Both the position numbers and the translations under genes were made by a program. DNA of 14,961 bases from Bacteroidetes bacterium CG2_30_32_10. GTDB lineage: Bacteria; Bacteroidota; Bacteroidia; Bacteroidales; CG2-30-32-10. Of this stretch, positions 12,755 through 14,961 are shown one piece after another. Positions within the stretch are counted from its first letter, which is position 1; each line of letters starts with the position of its first letter. The notes under the pieces are model-generated. The model worked only from the letters and a program-made list of their open reading frames with translations. It made no database searches and was not told the DNA's origin. The stretch spans positions 1 to 14,961 of the forward strand of contig MNXO01000125.1 of NCBI GenBank assembly GCA_001872995.1, written 5' to 3'.

Positions 12755-14961
12755 TGTTTAATATCAATTATTGTTACAGCTCCTTTCAATACTGTGGATA
12801 TTTTATTCAAATCCTTTACTTTTAATATGTAATAGTAAGTACCTGGAGATACTTTTTGTCCGTGATATTTTCCATCCCATCCTTTGGTACCAACAAATAA
12901 AGTTTGTCCCCAACGGTTAATAATAGTTAAATCCATCCCTTCGAGGAAAACATCATTTATTCCATCACCATTAGGAGTAAAGGCATTGGGTATTGATTTT
13001 AATGTAATTAATATTGGATATTCAACACTCGGACAGCCATTATTAGAAGCAATACAGTAAACCCATGTAGAATCATTGGTTATTTTATCCGTTTTAAATA
13101 TATTACTTGGTCCCGATTGAGCCCTATACGCATCTACATTTACACTATCTATGTAAAAGTCATAATTAGTATAATTTTCAGGATAAGCAGTAAATGTAAT
13201 AGTTTGACCCGAATAAATAAAGTTGCCCTGTTTATCAGAAGTAAGCACTACCCAAGGAGTTGGTGTAGCTCTAATATCAACCGTATCAACCGAAATACAA
13301 CCAGTTACATTAGAAGTTACCGTAAGAATATACCTTGTAAGCGTATCCGTTGGAAATATCAATGGATTCGGTTCATTTGTATCCATTCCTGGAGGTATTG
13401 ATATCCAATGATAATTATAAACATTTGGAATAGGGAATGGAGTTCCACCAAGCTCATAATTGTTCCCAAAACAAATCTGAGCATCAAGTCCAGCATTAGC
13501 AGGTGGTATATCTACAATTACATTCACAGTATCATAAACGGTACAATAAGGTATATGGGTACTATCAACAACTATAAGACAATAGGTAGTAGATATCAAA
13601 GGATTAACCGTTGGATTGGATAATGAAGAATTAAAACCACTTGGTATTGATGTCCATGCATAAGAATAATGAGGTTGTGGAGGACCACCAATTGTGATAG
13701 CAATTCCAGAACATATTGTAGTATCATAGCCTGCATTGGTAATTGTTCCATATACAAAAACAGTAACTTGACCTTGCCTTAAGCAACCAGTTATAGTATC
13801 GGTTGCTTGTAATACATAAGTTGTAGTATATCTAGGACAAACAGTAGGGTTCTTTTCGTGAGAAAAGACTACGATACCATTCATCCATTGAAATTCGCAA
13901 TCTGGAAATGCTTCACTTGGTCCTATTTGAATACAATAGCTTTGACAAATCGTAGTATCATTAAGAATTATCGGAACCGATGAATCAACATTCAAAACCA
14001 CGGAATCCATCGCACTACATCCAATATTACTAGTTACAAATAAATAATAAGTAGTATTTTCAAAAGGTCTTACCCAAGGCATAGCCACTAAAGTATCTGA
14101 AATATAGGCATTAGAAGGCACAGCTCTCCACAAATAAGTATAACCTGCAATTGCTGGAGAACCTATTTGAATCGAATCGCTTGGTGGGCAAATAAATGTA
14201 CTATCCTTTCCTGCATTTATATTAACAAAATCAATTGTTATCACTTGAGAAAGAGTGGTTGTGCAGCCTAAACTATCCACAATCACTGTAATAGTAGTAG
14301 TTCGCGTAAGCGTATCCGTAGCAATTGTGTTAATTGAACTATTAGGACCTAATACCGTTGTGCCGCCTACCAACCATTCAAAAGTATTGGTAGGGTCTGT
14401 ATTTACGGTTAAGGTTATAGAATCGCCTAAACAGATAGAATCGTTAGGTGAATATGTAAGAGTTGCATGAGGTGAAAATGGGTCTAAAAGTTCAATACTA
14501 TTCACTGCAGGAGGACAAACCCCATGTTCGCTGGTTACAGTAACAGAATATATTCCAGAACCTAAGCTGCCAATTGTTTGTGTGGTTTGCCCAGTACTCC
14601 ATAAATAGGTATAAGTTCCATTTCCTCCAGAAGCCCAAACTGTAACTTGACCATCAAGAGAAATACAAGTACTTAGTGTATCATCTATAGAAATACTATC
14701 AATAACTACAGGTGTATCTATAGTTACCATCATTGAATCTAAGGCAGTACAAGTAGTAACAGAGTCAAAAACATTTAAATAATAAACATCAGAAATTGTA
14801 GGCGTAACAACAGGATGTGCCTCCGCTTCATGACCAACAAGTGTTGGGTCGTTATTTAAAGTAGACCAATAATAGCCAAAATGCCCGCTTCCTCCATTTG
14901 TTATAGGATTACCTCCTAAAGTGATTGGATTAGAGCCGCACATTATCGTATCGTTTCCTGC
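12751..14961 (-). CDS. T9SS surface adhesin with type-B gliding-motility C-terminal domain (5' end outside window)
   Basis: The visible C-terminal part has 736 residues. The reading frame is open to the window edge: before the Met at 14943 it continues as A-G-N-D-T-I, which matches the start of the repeats, so that Met is internal and the true start lies beyond. The protein is a row of Ig/PKD-like beta-sandwich domains of about 80 residues, most opening with a version of AGxDTTICxG and carrying a second Cys near the end (GC). One unit (GQVTVWASGGNGTYTYLWSTG and on to SGIYSVTV) is a SprB repeat. The last 80 residues are the gliding-motility C-terminal domain (CHU_C, type-B T9SS sorting signal): IPNAFTPNGDGINDVF, INRWGQTLF, GWDGKYHGQKVSPGTYYY. 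The product is expected to be exported by the T9SS and displayed on the surface. It overlaps the OmpA/SPOR gene by four bases. The target of adhesion is unknown. Confidence 0.92.
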   Translation of the reverse strand, partial: AGNDTIMCGSNPITLGGNPITNGGSGHFGYYWSTLNNDPTLVGHEAEAHPVVTPTISDVYYLNVFDSVTTCTALDSMMVTIDTPVVIDSISIDDTLSTCISLDGQVTVWASGGNGTYTYLWSTGQTTQTIGSLGSGIYSVTVTSEHGVCPPAVNSIELLDPFSPHATLTYSPNDSICLGDSITLTVNTDPTNTFEWLVGGTTVLGPNSSINTIATDTLTRTTTITVIVDSLGCTTTLSQVITIDFVNINAGKDSTFICPPSDSIQIGSPAIAGYTYLWRAVPSNAYISDTLVAMPWVRPFENTTYYLFVTSNIGCSAMDSVVLNVDSSVPIILNDTTICQSYCIQIGPSEAFPDCEFQWMNGIVVFSHEKNPTVCPRYTTTYVLQATDTITGCLRQGQVTVFVYGTITNAGYDTTICSGIAITIGGPPQPHYSYAWTSIPSGFNSSLSNPTVNPLISTTYCLIVVDSTHIPYCTVYDTVNVIVDIPPANAGLDAQICFGNNYELGGTPFPIPNVYNYHWISIPPGMDTNEPNPLIFPTDTLTRYILTVTSNVTGCISVDTVDIRATPTPWVVLTSDKQGNFIYSGQTITFTAYPENYTNYDFYIDSVNVDAYRAQSGPSNIFKTDKITNDSTWVYCIASNNGCPSVEYPILITLKSIPNAFTPNGDGINDVFLEGMDLTIINRWGQTLFVGTKGWDGKYHGQKVSPGTYYYILKVKDLNKISTVLKGAVTIIDIKQ
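12999..14961 (-). repeat. Tandem ~80-residue Ig-like domains in the adhesin
   Basis: At least seven beta-sandwich units follow one another. The Ala opening the AG-x-D motif lies at about 14961 (AGNDT), 14214 (AGKDS), 13734 (AGYDT) and 13494 (AGLDA); the unit between 14214 and 13734 opens with LNDTTICQS. The steps 13734 to 13494 (240 bp) and 14214 to 13734 (480 bp) are exact multiples of 80 codons. Units two and three from the edge are a SprB repeat (about 14700-14490) and a divergent Ig-like unit (about 14475-14233). The last unit before the sorting domain (about 13260-12999) is also divergent. The repeats are well diverged at DNA level, so recent expansion is unlikely in this part. Confidence 0.75.

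Noticed and set aside
13117..13623. Several plus-strand ORFs of 60-94 codons opposite the adhesin gene
   Set aside because: They are antisense shadows of the Thr/Ile/Ser-rich adhesin frame. They are rich in Ile, Arg and Ser in odd patterns, have no recognisable motif and overlap a clearly real gene.

Overview
The window reads as a chromosome segment of a low-GC member of the Bacteroidota; class and genus cannot be fixed from the sequence. Four things point there: type IX secretion system (T9SS) genes of the PorP/SprF, PorX and gliding-motility C-terminal-domain families; an LpxC-FabZ fusion, which is typical of this phylum; Bacteroidota-type AlaDH and TsaE; and AT-rich translation starts without clear Shine-Dalgarno sequences. 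No mobile element, CRISPR array, tRNA or rRNA was seen. Coding density is high and no intergenic gap exceeds 160 bp.

Layout from left to right. (1) 80-1000 (+): a PorP/SprF-family outer-membrane protein, probably the last gene of a cluster lying to the left of the window. (2) 1155-4396 (-): a tight operon read porX > tsaE > alanine dehydrogenase-like gene. PorX is the T9SS response regulator with a PglZ/alkaline-phosphatase-fold output domain. (3) 4459-9190 (+), divergent from porX across 62 bp: an HD-domain phosphohydrolase, then the lipid A genes lpxD, lpxC-fabZ (fused) and lpxA. This block ends at a hairpin that can terminate transcription in both directions. (4) 9242-14961 (-): a T9SS surface-protein cassette read adhesin > OmpA/SPOR lipoprotein-like envelope anchor > PorP/SprF. 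The adhesin has tandem domains of about 80 residues, one SprB repeat and a type-B gliding-motility C-terminal secretion domain. Its stop codon overlaps the start of the next gene (ATGA). Its 5' end lies beyond the window.

How the genes fit together: the right-hand cassette contains a T9SS cargo, a candidate SprF-type partner for exporting it, and a periplasmic protein carrying two different peptidoglycan-binding domains that could tie the assembly to the cell wall. PorX, the T9SS regulator, sits between two PorP/SprF genes that both point inward. The lipid A operon is core metabolism, although lipopolysaccharide is also the surface anchor for many T9SS cargoes in this phylum. The most interesting parts are the cargo/anchor/SprF cassette, the added SPOR domain on the PorE-like protein, the pairing of PorX with a divergent HD phosphohydrolase, and a leader before lpxC that can fold into two mutually exclusive hairpins.
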